Shown: piece after piece, positions 52,980-62,489 of the stretch
How positions within the stretch are numbered: position 1 is the first letter of the stretch
Layout of the letters: each line of letters starts with the position of its first letter
Source: Eopsaltria australis
Lineage: Eukaryota; Chordata; Aves; Passeriformes; Petroicidae
DNA: 64,000 nt
Reading direction: 5' to 3'
Assembly: GCA_034509425.1 (NCBI GenBank)
Contig: JAVTVJ010000550.1
Coordinates: 2,794,994-2,858,993, forward strand
Made by a program: the position numbers and the translations under genes
The notes under the pieces: generated by a model
Told to the model about the DNA's origin: nothing
Databases searched by the model: none
What the model saw: only the letters and a program-made list of their open reading frames with translations

Positions 52980-55900
52980 CACACATGGGTATAATTGCTA
53001 TATTTCTGTAATAATATTCAAGAGTCAAATTATTTTCAATTAAAAAAAAGATAAAAATACAGTCGGCACAATACACAACATTGACACACACATTACTGAA
53101 AATTATAAAGAAAGGCAAGAAGACAGAAAGAAAAATATTCAGAAGAAAGGTGTACAAAATTAAGCAATAATATGCTTCCTACCTGTCTATAATTAACACT
53201 CCCTTCATGCTTAATGAAAAATTCCAGAGCTCTATGTGCTGAAAAACAATATATTGAACTGTTGATTTACAGGTATTGTGTCCAGGCCCACCTTTTGTTA
53301 GAAGCACTATCAGAACCAGAAGACATCACATTTTCATGCCTAAGCCAAGTGCTACATGCTTGAAACATCATTTCTCACAGAACTGTGTACCTGTGAGAGG
53401 GAGTTAATAAGGAAATGCTCTTTCTGTGGCCCATCTTCAGTCTCTCTCTACTCCCCAGCTCCCAAGCTGACCAACGCAGCTGAAATCACAGGGAAATGAA
53501 CTCCCCATGTCCAGAAATGAGCTGCAGCAGTGAACTGACAGGACCACACCCAGCACACATATGGTCCTTATGGCACAGACCATAAAGTTCTAGCTGTACT
53601 GTACTCAAGCCTCATTGTTGCCCTTAACAGTGAAAAAGGTATATTGGGAATCAATGTGGATGTTTAATATACAGATGATTAATTTTTAACACGCAGGAAA
53701 AATAAAAAAAATCTAAAGTCAGCAAGGTAAATAACACTATTTACTCACTGAATTGGCAGATACTCTTACTGCCAAAATCTTTATTTAGCTGGCATGACAA
53801 GTGAATGAAATGAACTGACATCTTTTTCTTTAATGAGATCTCCTCCTAATTAATATTAGATCCCAGGAATAATCTATCAACACTACTCTAAAAATACACA
53901 ACAGTGCCTCTAAAGCTATTTACAAAGATTGAAGTTAATTTGTTCGTTATCAAATAAATCACATCACAAAAAATCCCCTAAAAAAACCAAACAATAAAAC
54001 AAACAAACAAAAGAACTCCCCCCACCAAAACAATCCATTACTATTCTGGAATAAGATCTAGACAAAACTCTAGAGGTTTGAATGATCTTTCACTTTAAAT
54101 TTTATCCAGTGATCTACATCATCCTTATACAAATAAGCTGAGATACCTTAAAGACCAACCTTGCACCGGCAGAGAAACAACAACAACAAAATAATAAATA
54201 ATAATGTAAAATTTTAAGGCTCAGACATTTCTACACACATCTCTGATTCAAGGACAGCCTCAATTTGGCAGTTTGCTTTTTCTCCCTCACACCTCCCCCG
54301 CACTTCTCTCACTACTCAAGTGGGCCCAGGTTCTACAACTCCACTTTAACAAGGCATTTTATGCCAGATCCCCACAGTCCCACAGAGCCTCCCAATTCTG
54401 ACAGGAACCCCTGGGGCAAAGAGCTTCCCCACTCTGACCTGCCTCCAGGCACGGCCGTGCAAGTAGGGCACAGCACAGCTCTGCCAAGCACACTGAACAT
54501 GATCAACATTCTGAACAGGCAGAGCTTTTCACCATTTTAAAAGTACTTTCAAAAATCTGTCCAGGATTTCTTTGGTGCTGGCTTTGAGTGAGAGGAATTC
54601 CTAAGGTTTGTTGTTCGGAGCTTTTTTGTTTGTTTGTTTGCTTGGTTTTTTTTCCCTGGAATACTCAGTATTTGAATTTTGGAAATATTTGCATCTTATC
54701 ATCATAGACTTCTATGTGCACGACAATAAGAGCACTTATTTTAGCAGCATGAGAGCTGATCACAGTTTAATGTAACTTTCAGACAAATGGACAAAATTTG
54801 TTGTAAACTATGACCCAATAGTTCAGTGTACACATAACTCCTCAGACAACCAAGATCTTTAAATTATACAAACGCAGGTTTTCTGCAACATGCTCCCTTG
54901 ATTAGAAAAAAAATACTGCTTTGGGACAGATCTGTAAGCTTGTTTCTCTTTGCAGATTTTTTTTTTTTTTCAAACATGCTCTATTCTGGCAAATCTGTTA
55001 TTTCAAGTCCTCAGAAGCTCATACTCAGTAATTAGAGTCCTGAGCTTGCAGAGTTGTGTGCACTTGCCTAACCTCAGGCAGTGTGACTTCTCCTACAGAT
55101 TATTATGGGTTTCTTGACACATTGTTAGGAAAAGCAAATTGTTCCAGGATGGTGACCATGGGTACAAACACTCAGTAAGTGAACACACTCCAATCTCAAA
55201 CACCATGAATAATCCCAGTCTTTAAATTGTTCAAAGTTGCATGTGTTCAGTACTTAAAGTCTGAGAAAATTACCTGAATAAAGGCAACATCCTACATTTT
55301 ACCATCTGTTTGCACAATGGATTTAGAAACAAAAACAGAAGAACAAACAAAACTGTCAATTATTATGAGTAGCTGTTTCAGAATAACCTCACACTACTTG
55401 TGTTTGTGCTTGCAATAACTGTGGAAGAAACCAGATTCTAAAAATAGCACAGGCAAACGAGAAATTCAAAACAGAAATGTTTCTCCATTTTGATGTTCAC
55501 TCAATTTTCTCCTTCATTCATCCTACATTTGTAAATCTAGGCTATTCTGGCTACAGAGAGCAACCTACCAGAAAGAGACACAGAACAAAATTTTTATGAT
55601 GTTAGTCACGGATACAAACACATTACAGAATTCTATCTATTTGTGCAGGTACGGCATAATTAATATGGGGTGATTTAAAAACAGAGCTACCACAAATGAC
55701 TTGTGTTATTCTTTAGTTTAAAAATAACAATCCCATGAATTGTCTAAAGCATTCCTTTTCCTTCTCCAAACCAAACTCTGTCTGTGTACAACTCGCAGAC
55801 AAAAACATTCCAGTTACATAATACCTGTGTCTTAGGAGATGGAAAAATATGCAACTCAAGTCAATTCAAGCATTTTACTTACAAAAACAGTAAAATTTCA

Positions 55901-56171
55901 AACTCCAGAATCAAACTACTCATTTATCCTATCTGTTATTCACATTTTAAAAATGGTGTAGACTGCTCGTTACCTTAACATTATTTCCTCTCTCTGCTTT
56001 CCAGCTGAATCTGAATTTACTTCTCTTCACAAGAAATTCAAAACACAAGAAAATCCATTTTGAACATGTCTTACCTATTTCAACATGTGTTGAAATTCCA
56101 CACGGGATACATCTGTGACAGAAATGGTAGAGTACAACCAGAAAGACAGACCAAATCTGCAGACCAACCAT
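34969..56171 (-). CDS. GPLD1: GPLD1, GPI-specific phospholipase D (complete)
   Basis: GPLD1 is a secreted serum enzyme that hydrolyses the inositol-phosphate linkage of GPI anchors, releasing anchored proteins. Twenty-five minus-strand coding exons, the same number as I recall for human, join without any frame break to 832 residues (human 840). They run from ATG 56171 (strong context, A at -3 and G at +4) to TGA 34971-34969. Residues 1-23 are a hydrophobic signal peptide ending ...HRCIP; the mature start CGISTHVEI matches the human CGLSTHVEI. A metal-dependent phospholipase domain is followed by a seven-bladed beta-propeller of FG-GAP repeats. Exon coordinates are in the two module entries. 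All splice sites are GT-AG, but the donors after exons 9 and 13 are GTTGGT. The gene is tail-to-tail with MRS2 and head-to-head with ALDH5A1. Confidence 0.97.
39530..40440 (+). mobile_element. Long decayed CR1 LINE fragment in GPLD1 intron 17
   Basis: The left part resembles degraded reverse-transcriptase coding sequence ('atttcccatgatgttctt', 'gggatcaatttttt', 'ataaatgatttagac'). The middle carries the CR1 block around 'aacaggctgacaggaacctc' and 'aggtcctggagatcttggtg'. The right end resembles the CR1 3' tail ('ccaactggactaagtcctga', 'tcaaccctgaattatcc'). It is antisense to GPLD1 and ends only about 57 bp from the exon 17 donor. No open frame survives. Confidence 0.75.
42611..42800. repeat. 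Two-copy tandem duplication (period 92 bp) in GPLD1 intron 14
   Basis: Copy 1 (42611-42697) and copy 2 (42703-42800) both run from 'aaccacagaaacaaatt' to 'gatcatatttaacactc'. They share 'catttctccctact/attg', 'cttctttgtg' and 'aggatcatatttaacactc'. Copy 2 has an insertion after 'tttgtgaataaagg'. No gene function is implied. Confidence 0.88.
50783..50826. repeat. Perfect 22-bp tandem repeat, two copies
   Basis: A 22-base unit beginning AAAGGGATGTTGACAT occurs twice head to tail without mismatch, in GPLD1 intron 3. It is probably a recent slippage or duplication event. Confidence 0.95.
52174..52195 (-). other. Potential G-quadruplex in GPLD1 intron 3
   Basis: On the minus strand, which is the GPLD1 sense strand, four runs of G (5, 4, 4 and 6 in transcript order) are separated by single T bases. 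This fits the strictest G-quadruplex pattern, with 1-nt loops and four tetrads possible. It lies about 380 nt downstream of the exon 3 donor, so it would be present in the pre-mRNA. On the plus strand it is a C-rich i-motif candidate. Confidence 0.85.
52932..52979. repeat. (TA)n microsatellite in GPLD1 intron 2
   Basis: A run of about 24 TA dinucleotides is interrupted once by a G at 52967 and followed by a short CA run. It is likely length-polymorphic. Confidence 0.95.
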
Positions 56172-56345
56172 GATGCTGGCTCCAACTGTGGTTTTCAGAA
56201 GCCTGGAGCAGTAGCACTGTGACCTTTGAAATGTAGGTTACGGAGCATGCCTTTTCTTTCACACATATTGCTGACACAGCAAGCAAATGACTGCCAAATT
56301 TGAAAGGCTATTTTATACCAATGCTTTCTTTTACTGCAAATAAAG
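56172..56345 (-). promoter_or_regulatory. GPLD1: Candidate GPLD1 TATA promoter
   Basis: On the minus strand TATAAAATAG occupies 56317-56308, about 137 bp upstream of the GPLD1 ATG, with an ATTGG (inverted CCAAT) immediately upstream of it. A TATTTGC string further upstream (about 56343-56337) resembles a FOXA or octamer-type site. A start about 30 bp downstream would give a 5' UTR of roughly 110 nt. The surrounding DNA is not CpG-rich, unlike the starts of the other three genes. A non-coding upstream exon cannot be excluded. Confidence 0.45.
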
Positions 56346-56970
56346 CATTTTACATAAAGAAAGAAACAAACTGTGGGTGTTCTCCCCACTTGAATTCTGT
56401 AATATCCCTGGGATCTGAGCACTGTAATCAGTGCATCACTGCACAGCAGCAGTGAGATTTTTGTTAAATACAACAGCATGGCAAAGAGCATCCTCTCACA
56501 GTTTGTCCAGCTCATGGTGCGCTTGCCTTACAACAACTGCATCCCATTTCACAAAAGATATTAAAGCCAATTGCCAAAGCAGTATTAATAGAAAGACACT
56601 AGCTCCTGAGTTGCAGGTAACACTCATTTATAATCTTTGGTGAGCTGACAGGACATTGCACTTAAGTCTCGGTCTTATGATCAGTATTGAAAGCCCTGCT
56701 GATATGTGGGAGACTCATGGAAGTACTCCTGCCAAGTGCACTGTTTATGAACTTCTGGCTGCGTGTTTGCCTGTGTTTCCCAGCCACCCTTCATGCGTGT
56801 GGCTCAGCCACACCAGTCCCCAGTGAGATGGTGGCACTGCGGAGGGGCTTCGCACAGCCCTTGTGCCAGAGACTTACCAGCTCTCATGGGACCCACGGGC
56901 TCCCATGGGCCAGTGCTCCTGCAGTAAAGCACAAGTTCGCCTGGACGAGACTGGAAGCCCCGAGACCCTA
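56346..56970. other. Intergenic segment between GPLD1 and ALDH5A1
   Basis: This is the non-repeat part of the 1.4-kb gap between the two divergent start codons. No exon, RNA gene or clear regulatory motif is recognised. GC content rises toward the right as the CR1 copy and the ALDH5A1 CpG island approach. Confidence 0.5.
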
Positions 56971-57306
56971 CTACAGTCTACAACTTCCTCACGAAGGGGA
57001 GGGGCAGACACTGATCTCTTCGCCGTGGTGACCAGTGACAGGTCCCGAGGGAATGGCATGAAGCTGTGTCAGGAGTGGTTTGGGTTGGATATTAGGGAAA
57101 GCTTCTCCACCCAGGGGGTGCTTGAGCCCTGGAACAGGCTCCCCAAGGAAGTGGTCAGACCACCAAGCCTGACAAGAGTTCCAGAAGCATTTGGACAACG
57201 CCCTCAGGTACACGGTGTGACACTTGGCGTGTCCTGTGGAGGGCCAGGAGTTGGACTTCGATGATCCCTGCGGGTTCCTTCCAACACAGGACATTATGTG
57301 ACTCTT
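56971..57306 (+). mobile_element. CR1 LINE 3' fragment upstream of ALDH5A1
   Basis: It follows the CR1 3' end closely: 'aacttcctcacgaagggga', 'gaccagtgacaggtcccgag', 'aatggcatgaagctgtgtca', 'ggttggatattagg', 'ccctggaacaggctcccc', 'gcatttggacaacgccctca', 'ccaggagttggacttcgatg' and 'tccttccaacacaggacatt'. It is the best-preserved CR1 copy in the window. It runs in the ALDH5A1 direction and ends about 280 bp before that gene's ATG, at the edge of the CpG island. Open frames here (for example 56863-57264) derive from the repeat. Confidence 0.9.
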
Positions 57307-58130
57307 AAGGCCCCCCTCTCCCTACGAAGCTGGGGTCTCGATGGGGCGCAGGAAGCAGCGGGGGTCTCTATAAGGCGTGGGAAGTGAGGCTCCAGGAAGC
57401 AAAAGCCCCCTCCAGCCCCACTCCCCCCGGCTATGCTCCCACCCCTGCCCGGCAGACCAAGCCCCCTGGCCCGGTGCCACCCGCCGCTTCTGGCCCGGCC
57501 CCTCGGCAGCTCCTCCTCCGGGGCGGTGCGGGCGGGCCGTGCCGGGACTGTGCCGGGCCCGGCCGCCTGTTCCCGGAGCGCGGCCATGGCCACCCTGCTG
57601 CCGCGGGGCGCCGCCGCCGCCCGCCGCCGCCTCCTGCTGCGCCCCGCGCCGCTCGCCCCGGGGCCGGTGCGGGCCGCCAGCCAGGCCCTGTCCGCCGCCC
57701 TGCTGCGCCGGGGAGCCCTGCTGGGAGGCCAGTGGGTAGAGACGGCCGCCGCTTTCCCCGTGCAGGACCCGGCCAGCGGTGAGGAGCTGGGCCGGGTGTC
57801 CGACTGCGGCGCGGCCGAGGCGCGGGCGGCCGTGCGGGCCGCGCACGAAGCCGGCACTGCCTGGGGCCGCCTCCCCGCCAAGGTGAGCGGCCGCGGGAGG
57901 TGGCGGCGAGGGGGCCCCGGGGCGCTCCGGCCCGGTCCGGTCGGGTCTTCCGGGGCCTCGCTTCCCTGTCGCTGCGTGCGGCGGCCACGGCAGCCTTGTC
58001 TCTCCCTCCTCCCAGGAGAGGAGCGCTCGCCTCCGCAGATGGTACGAGCTGATGATGGAGAACAAGGAGGAGCTGGCGCGGATCATCACAGCCGAGAACG
58101 TGAGTGGGGCGGCGAGGGTGGGCACGGGCA
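57307..58130. promoter_or_regulatory. ALDH5A1: CpG island / promoter of ALDH5A1
   Basis: An extremely GC- and CpG-rich block covers exon 1, intron 1 and exon 2 of ALDH5A1 and about 280 bp upstream of the ATG. Its left edge is a CR1 element. No TATA box is seen. A CpG-island housekeeping promoter is expected, directed rightward. Confidence 0.8.
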
Positions 58131-61100
58131 CTGCCCTGTGCTGGCACTCGCGCTGGGAAACCCAGCACAGGCAGGGGAACAGTGACACGAAGTAAAACGG
58201 ACAGCCGTCAAGCCTCTCGCTGCGCACTTCACCAGTTAGCCACTATGTCCTTTTTGATAACTTTGGGCTTATTGTGCATTCGCATTGCTCTGCTGGGTCA
58301 GTGGGTGACGCTTCAAACATTCCTCTTCCAAACATACATAAAGGGCGTTGGTTTGATGACAGTGGTACTCAACCAGTGGAAACCAGACCCATGTTGTGCT
58401 TCATGGCATGCAAAAGCATACATCGGCCTAAACCACGGTCCTCGTGGCAGGAATGTTTGTGACTGGGAAAAGTTGTGCAAGTCTGAGTTGGATTCACACA
58501 GTCTGCTTTGGTCTGTATTACTGAGTCGTCTGGGAGCTCACAAACTGGTGTCCTTTCAGACAAAACCTTGCTGGAAGATGCTTCAGCAGCTCCTCTGTGG
58601 TGTGACAGCTGCTAATGGTCATTCTGTCCACGGGATCAGACCTGGGCACAGTCCAAAGCAATACTCCCAAAACAAATGACCCTGTCATAAACTTGTAACT
58701 GTTTTGCCACGATTTGCATCTTTCTTCAGAGTGGTAATGGCAGCTAACTCAGAGTTTGTAAATAAATGCATACTACATTTGTTGTTTTTCTTCCTTGTTC
58801 TGGGCACAGCATAAAAAACATTGATTATACAGTGATGGTATATAGAATCCACACAACTATTGCTGCTGCAGTCATACAATTCTTGTTGGAAATCGCAGTG
58901 TATGTCAGAGGGAGGGGATCGTAAAGTATTCTGAAAAGAAAAGAAACTCCAAAATTACTTGAATTTGTTTATATTGCTTCTGTTTGCTGCTTACAATGTA
59001 TGTTCAATCTGATTTAATCAAAGGGGAAGCCTCTGAAAGAAGCACAGGGTGAAATCGTGTATTCAGCCTCGTTTCTGGAGTGGTTTGCAGAGGAGGCTCG
59101 ACGGATTTATGGTGATGTTATTCCAGCATCTGCAAAAGACAGAAGAGTCCTGGTGCTGAAGCAGCCAGTAGGAGTGGCAGCCATTATAACCCCAGTAAGC
59201 ATAGCTGAAGACTTCTGACTCGTGTGAAGGTTTTCAGCTCAGCCCCAAGCTCAAAATTTCACTTACTTCTGCAAAAACAGAAGGCAAATTTTTCCCAACT
59301 TTGATTGTACTGTTTGCTCTCTTCCTAGTGGAATTTTCCCAGCGCTATGATTACGCGGAAGGTTGGTGCAGCTCTGGCAGCTGGCTGTACAGTGGTGGTG
59401 AAACCTGCAGAGGACACACCTTTATCAGCATTAGCTCTTGGGGAGGTGAGCTTTCAGTGCTGAGCTTTGCCTCAGCAAGGACTGACACTGTAAATGGGGA
59501 ATCAGATGGACTTGGAAGGTATCTCTGGGTAGCTTCATATGTGAAGAAAGGACAAACTGACTTGATGCATGTGTTTTAGTTTAGTGAGAATCTTTGCAAA
59601 TTGCTTCTAATATGGTCTAGAGCCTCAAAATGGATTGGGCCATTTTGATACACAAAAACATCCTTGTATCTTTAATTTGGTTCTTTTGAACAGACAGCTT
59701 AAACTGAAGCAGAGCTGCTCTCTCAAGCACCTGTGGCACCTGTTCCTCATTGTGCTGAGCCCTTTTGTCTTCCATTGACTTACAGATTGTTTTTTTCAAA
59801 ACAGTGAACAATCATTAAGTGACTATTCCTCTTACAAAATGCACTAATAATGCAAATTCTGTTTTTCCTTTGTTGCAGCTTGCAAACCAGGCTGGAATCC
59901 CAGCAGGAGTGTATAATGTTGTCCCTTGTTCCAGACAACAGACAGCAGCTGTAGGGGAAGTTCTATGCACTGATCCATTGGTATCCAAAATATCTTTTAC
60001 TGGCTCTACAGCAACAGGAAAGGTACATATGTGGACAGAATATCCTTGGAAGATTTTACTGTGGTTATACTAGAAAGGTAGGGGGAAAGTGTGTGCCTTT
60101 ATACAGAGCCTTCTTTTCTGGCTACTGAAAACAGATTGTCCAAATAATTGTGTGCCTCTTGAGATACTGCTTAAATGTTTTAGTATCAGTACTTCACACA
60201 AGGATACCTGTCTGCAATTCTTCATAACTGCCCTTTATTAAACTATTATGTGAACAGTTCTGTACAAGGTGTTCTTGGTTTGTATCATAAGGTGACAACA
60301 TACTAATAAGAAGACTGAAACAGAGTTTCAAAGGTACCATTGAAGAATGGCTTCAGCAGTTGAGAGAAAGTGTTAGGGAAGTGAGGCCTTGGAATCTCTG
60401 CTATCAGCCTTAGTCAATAAGCAATGTTGTCACCATCTCTAATTGAATCACTAAAACTGCAGAGTGTGGCTACAAAATGACAGAATTCTCTGGGATGGCT
60501 GTATGCAGAATGAAGAAAAAGTCTGGTGTCACAGCAAATCAGTATTACCAAATTCTGTCAGATCTTGGAAAACTTTTGTAAGAGTAGTCAAGATTTTATT
60601 ATTAAAAAAAGAATAGAACAAGCAAATTTTCAAAAGTGACAATATGAGTGTGTAAAAGCTTGACCTGACCTGAAGTCAGTCAAAATCTTTCTCTGCATTA
60701 GTCCTTGGCCAGAATTTTATCTTTTAAGATTTTAATGAAGGAAATCTGGTCTTGTCATAGGAGATTGCTCTAGCATTGTAGAGAAGATGCAGATTATTTC
60801 CTTGCCAGAGTTAATTTTTCGCTGCCTTGCATCCTTGATTCCACTGTTCGCTTCTGTTGGAGATACAGGTGTCTGTGTCTCCTCTGTTTGCCTACAGATC
60901 TTGCTGAAACATGCAGCTGGCACTGTGAAGAGAGTTTCCATGGAGCTTGGAGGACATGCTCCTTTTATTGTGTTTGACAGTGCCAATGTGGACCGGGCTG
61001 TCGCAGGAGCCCTTGCTTCTAAGTACAGAAACTCAGGACAGGTGAGAATAATCTTTTTGTCCAGGTTTCTAGATAATGAAGAGCTGTACATAAAGTTCAA

Positions 61101-62489
61101 GCTGTAAATAAGCTGTTTTATGCAAAAGGAAAGCATTAGAACGCTTCATTGTGAAGAGAAAGATGCTGCACTCACACATGGCTCTGGGCACAAAAGCCAG
61201 TTACCAGCAAGTCTAAATAGCAACACTAAAATCCCAAATATTTTCGCAACATACATGGCAGTTAGTAGCATCACTGTTAGGGAAGATGGTGTTCTCTAGG
61301 ACCCCTTGGAAGAGCTTGAGAAGTGATAATGTTTTTTAGCATTAAATTCATTGGAGAACTAGAGTTTCTTGCTTCTGTCTGTTAAGACACTCACAGATAG
61401 TTTTTTGCACAATGAGTAGCTTTAAAAAATTGATAGACAAGATTCAAGTGTGTGTTGCTTCAAATGTACTTCATTTAGAGTAAAAAAAAGTTCAAGAGCA
61501 TCACTTTCCAGAACAGTCAGCTGAGAAGGGCTGTGTAGAGACTGTTCCAGCCTTACAGGTACATGTGAACATAAAGTTGATGAACTCCAGCTTTTGAGAA
61601 GCACCCAATTTTCAATGAGTCTAGGAGTTCATTTGATAGGGAAAACTTTGCTTGAGTAACATAAGAAGACATGACTAATCTTGGGAAGAAAGAAAGGAAA
61701 TAAAAGTGGACAAGGACCACTAAAGGATCAGACCCAGATGGGACAAGATCTAACATGAAAGGCACCTCTGCTGCAGTAGAGAAGGATAAGTAGCTGTTAC
61801 TTTCCACATACCGTAGCAACCAAAATAGGATGCAATGAGAGCAAAGGGGTAGCACAAATAAATAGGCCATTGAAAGCACTTAGAAACAACTTCCAGGAAG
61901 AAAGTAAACTCAAGACTGAGATAATAAAGGAGTTAGAAAAAAAGACCCCAGACTAAGTGTGATTTGAGTTTCTGCTGCTCAGTCCAGCATTCTGCAGCCT
62001 AATTAAAAGGTATTTCATGCAGCTTCTGGACCTTGGTTGATCCATGTATGTGAGTCCACAAAATTCACAAAACATTTCTTCAGCATAAGCAGCTTAGCAG
62101 TGTGACATATTTCACACACCCACTGACAGCATGTTGAAGTTGTATTTCTGAAGTGAAATGGATTGTGAAAGAAATGGCATAGCTAGACAGCAGCTTAGGA
62201 TGAGGGAGGAGAGGCAAGGGGACATCACTGGAGTAACCTGATTCCCTGGCGTGAAGGCCAGAATGAATTAATGGATGGATTAAATACAATATAAACTACT
62301 GGGGTTTTGTCTTACCTTGTTTGTTTTCAGACCTGTGTTTGCACAAACCGTTTTCTGGTGCAAAAGGGAATTCATGATGAATTTGTGGAAAAGTTTGCTA
62401 AAGCTATAGAGAAAGAACTGCGTGTTGGAAATGGATTTGATGCAAAAACTACCCAAGGACCACTAATAAATGAAAAAGCAGTGGAGAAG
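57586..62489 (+). CDS. ALDH5A1: ALDH5A1, succinate-semialdehyde dehydrogenase (5' partial, exons 1-7)
   Basis: ALDH5A1 oxidises succinate semialdehyde to succinate with NAD+ in the mitochondrial matrix, the last step of GABA breakdown. Seven phase-0 exons give 372 residues: 57586-57882, 58016-58099, 59024-59194, 59329-59445, 59879-60022, 60898-61041, 62331-62489. The ATG at 57586 has a strong context (G at -3 and +4). The Arg/Ala-rich N-terminus is a mitochondrial presequence. [52 protein letters not shown] and the ELGG motif with catalytic-base Glu287 follow. Cys321 in GQTCVC is the nucleophile, and Cys323 is the partner of the redox-switch disulfide known in the human enzyme. Numbering is 19 lower than human. 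The remaining exons (about 145 residues) lie beyond the right edge; none was found in 62490-64000. Confidence 0.97.

Larger units (their letters stand above)
44491..56171 (-). other. GPLD1: GPLD1 exons 1-13: signal peptide, phospholipase domain, linker
   Basis: Exons 1 to 13 in transcript order: 56075-56171, 53183-53238, 52575-52653, 50013-50110, 49091-49201, 48785-48833, 48245-48299, 47486-47593, 46748-46775, 46521-46660, 45519-45584, 45153-45276, 44491-44630. His29 (STHVEI), His125 and His133 (SHMVADVSWHS) and His158 (SEAHSVGDFG) fall at exactly the residue numbers of the histidines I recall as essential in human GPI-PLD. The domain resembles zinc-dependent phospholipase C / P1 nuclease folds. 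Other conserved strings are HRALEF, HQDAFQAG, THWSPFLKAS, YVPVKDL, FLGGVDDMAFWS and NYTERGV. The stretch encoded by exons 11-12 (residues about 274-336) is the least conserved and is basic and His-rich. Confidence 0.94.

Noticed and set aside
57294..58227. Minus-strand frames of up to 301 codons opposite ALDH5A1 exon 1
   Set aside because: Shadows of the CpG island and of the ALDH5A1 coding strand; low-complexity Gly/Arg/Pro/Ala with no domain.
58104..58679. 191-codon plus-strand open frame running from ALDH5A1 exon 2 into intron 2
   Set aside because: It begins at a GTG in the exon 2 donor and is GC-driven at its start. The rest matches no family. A string near 58361 faintly recalls a hAT transposon end, but there is no second terminal repeat or target-site duplication.
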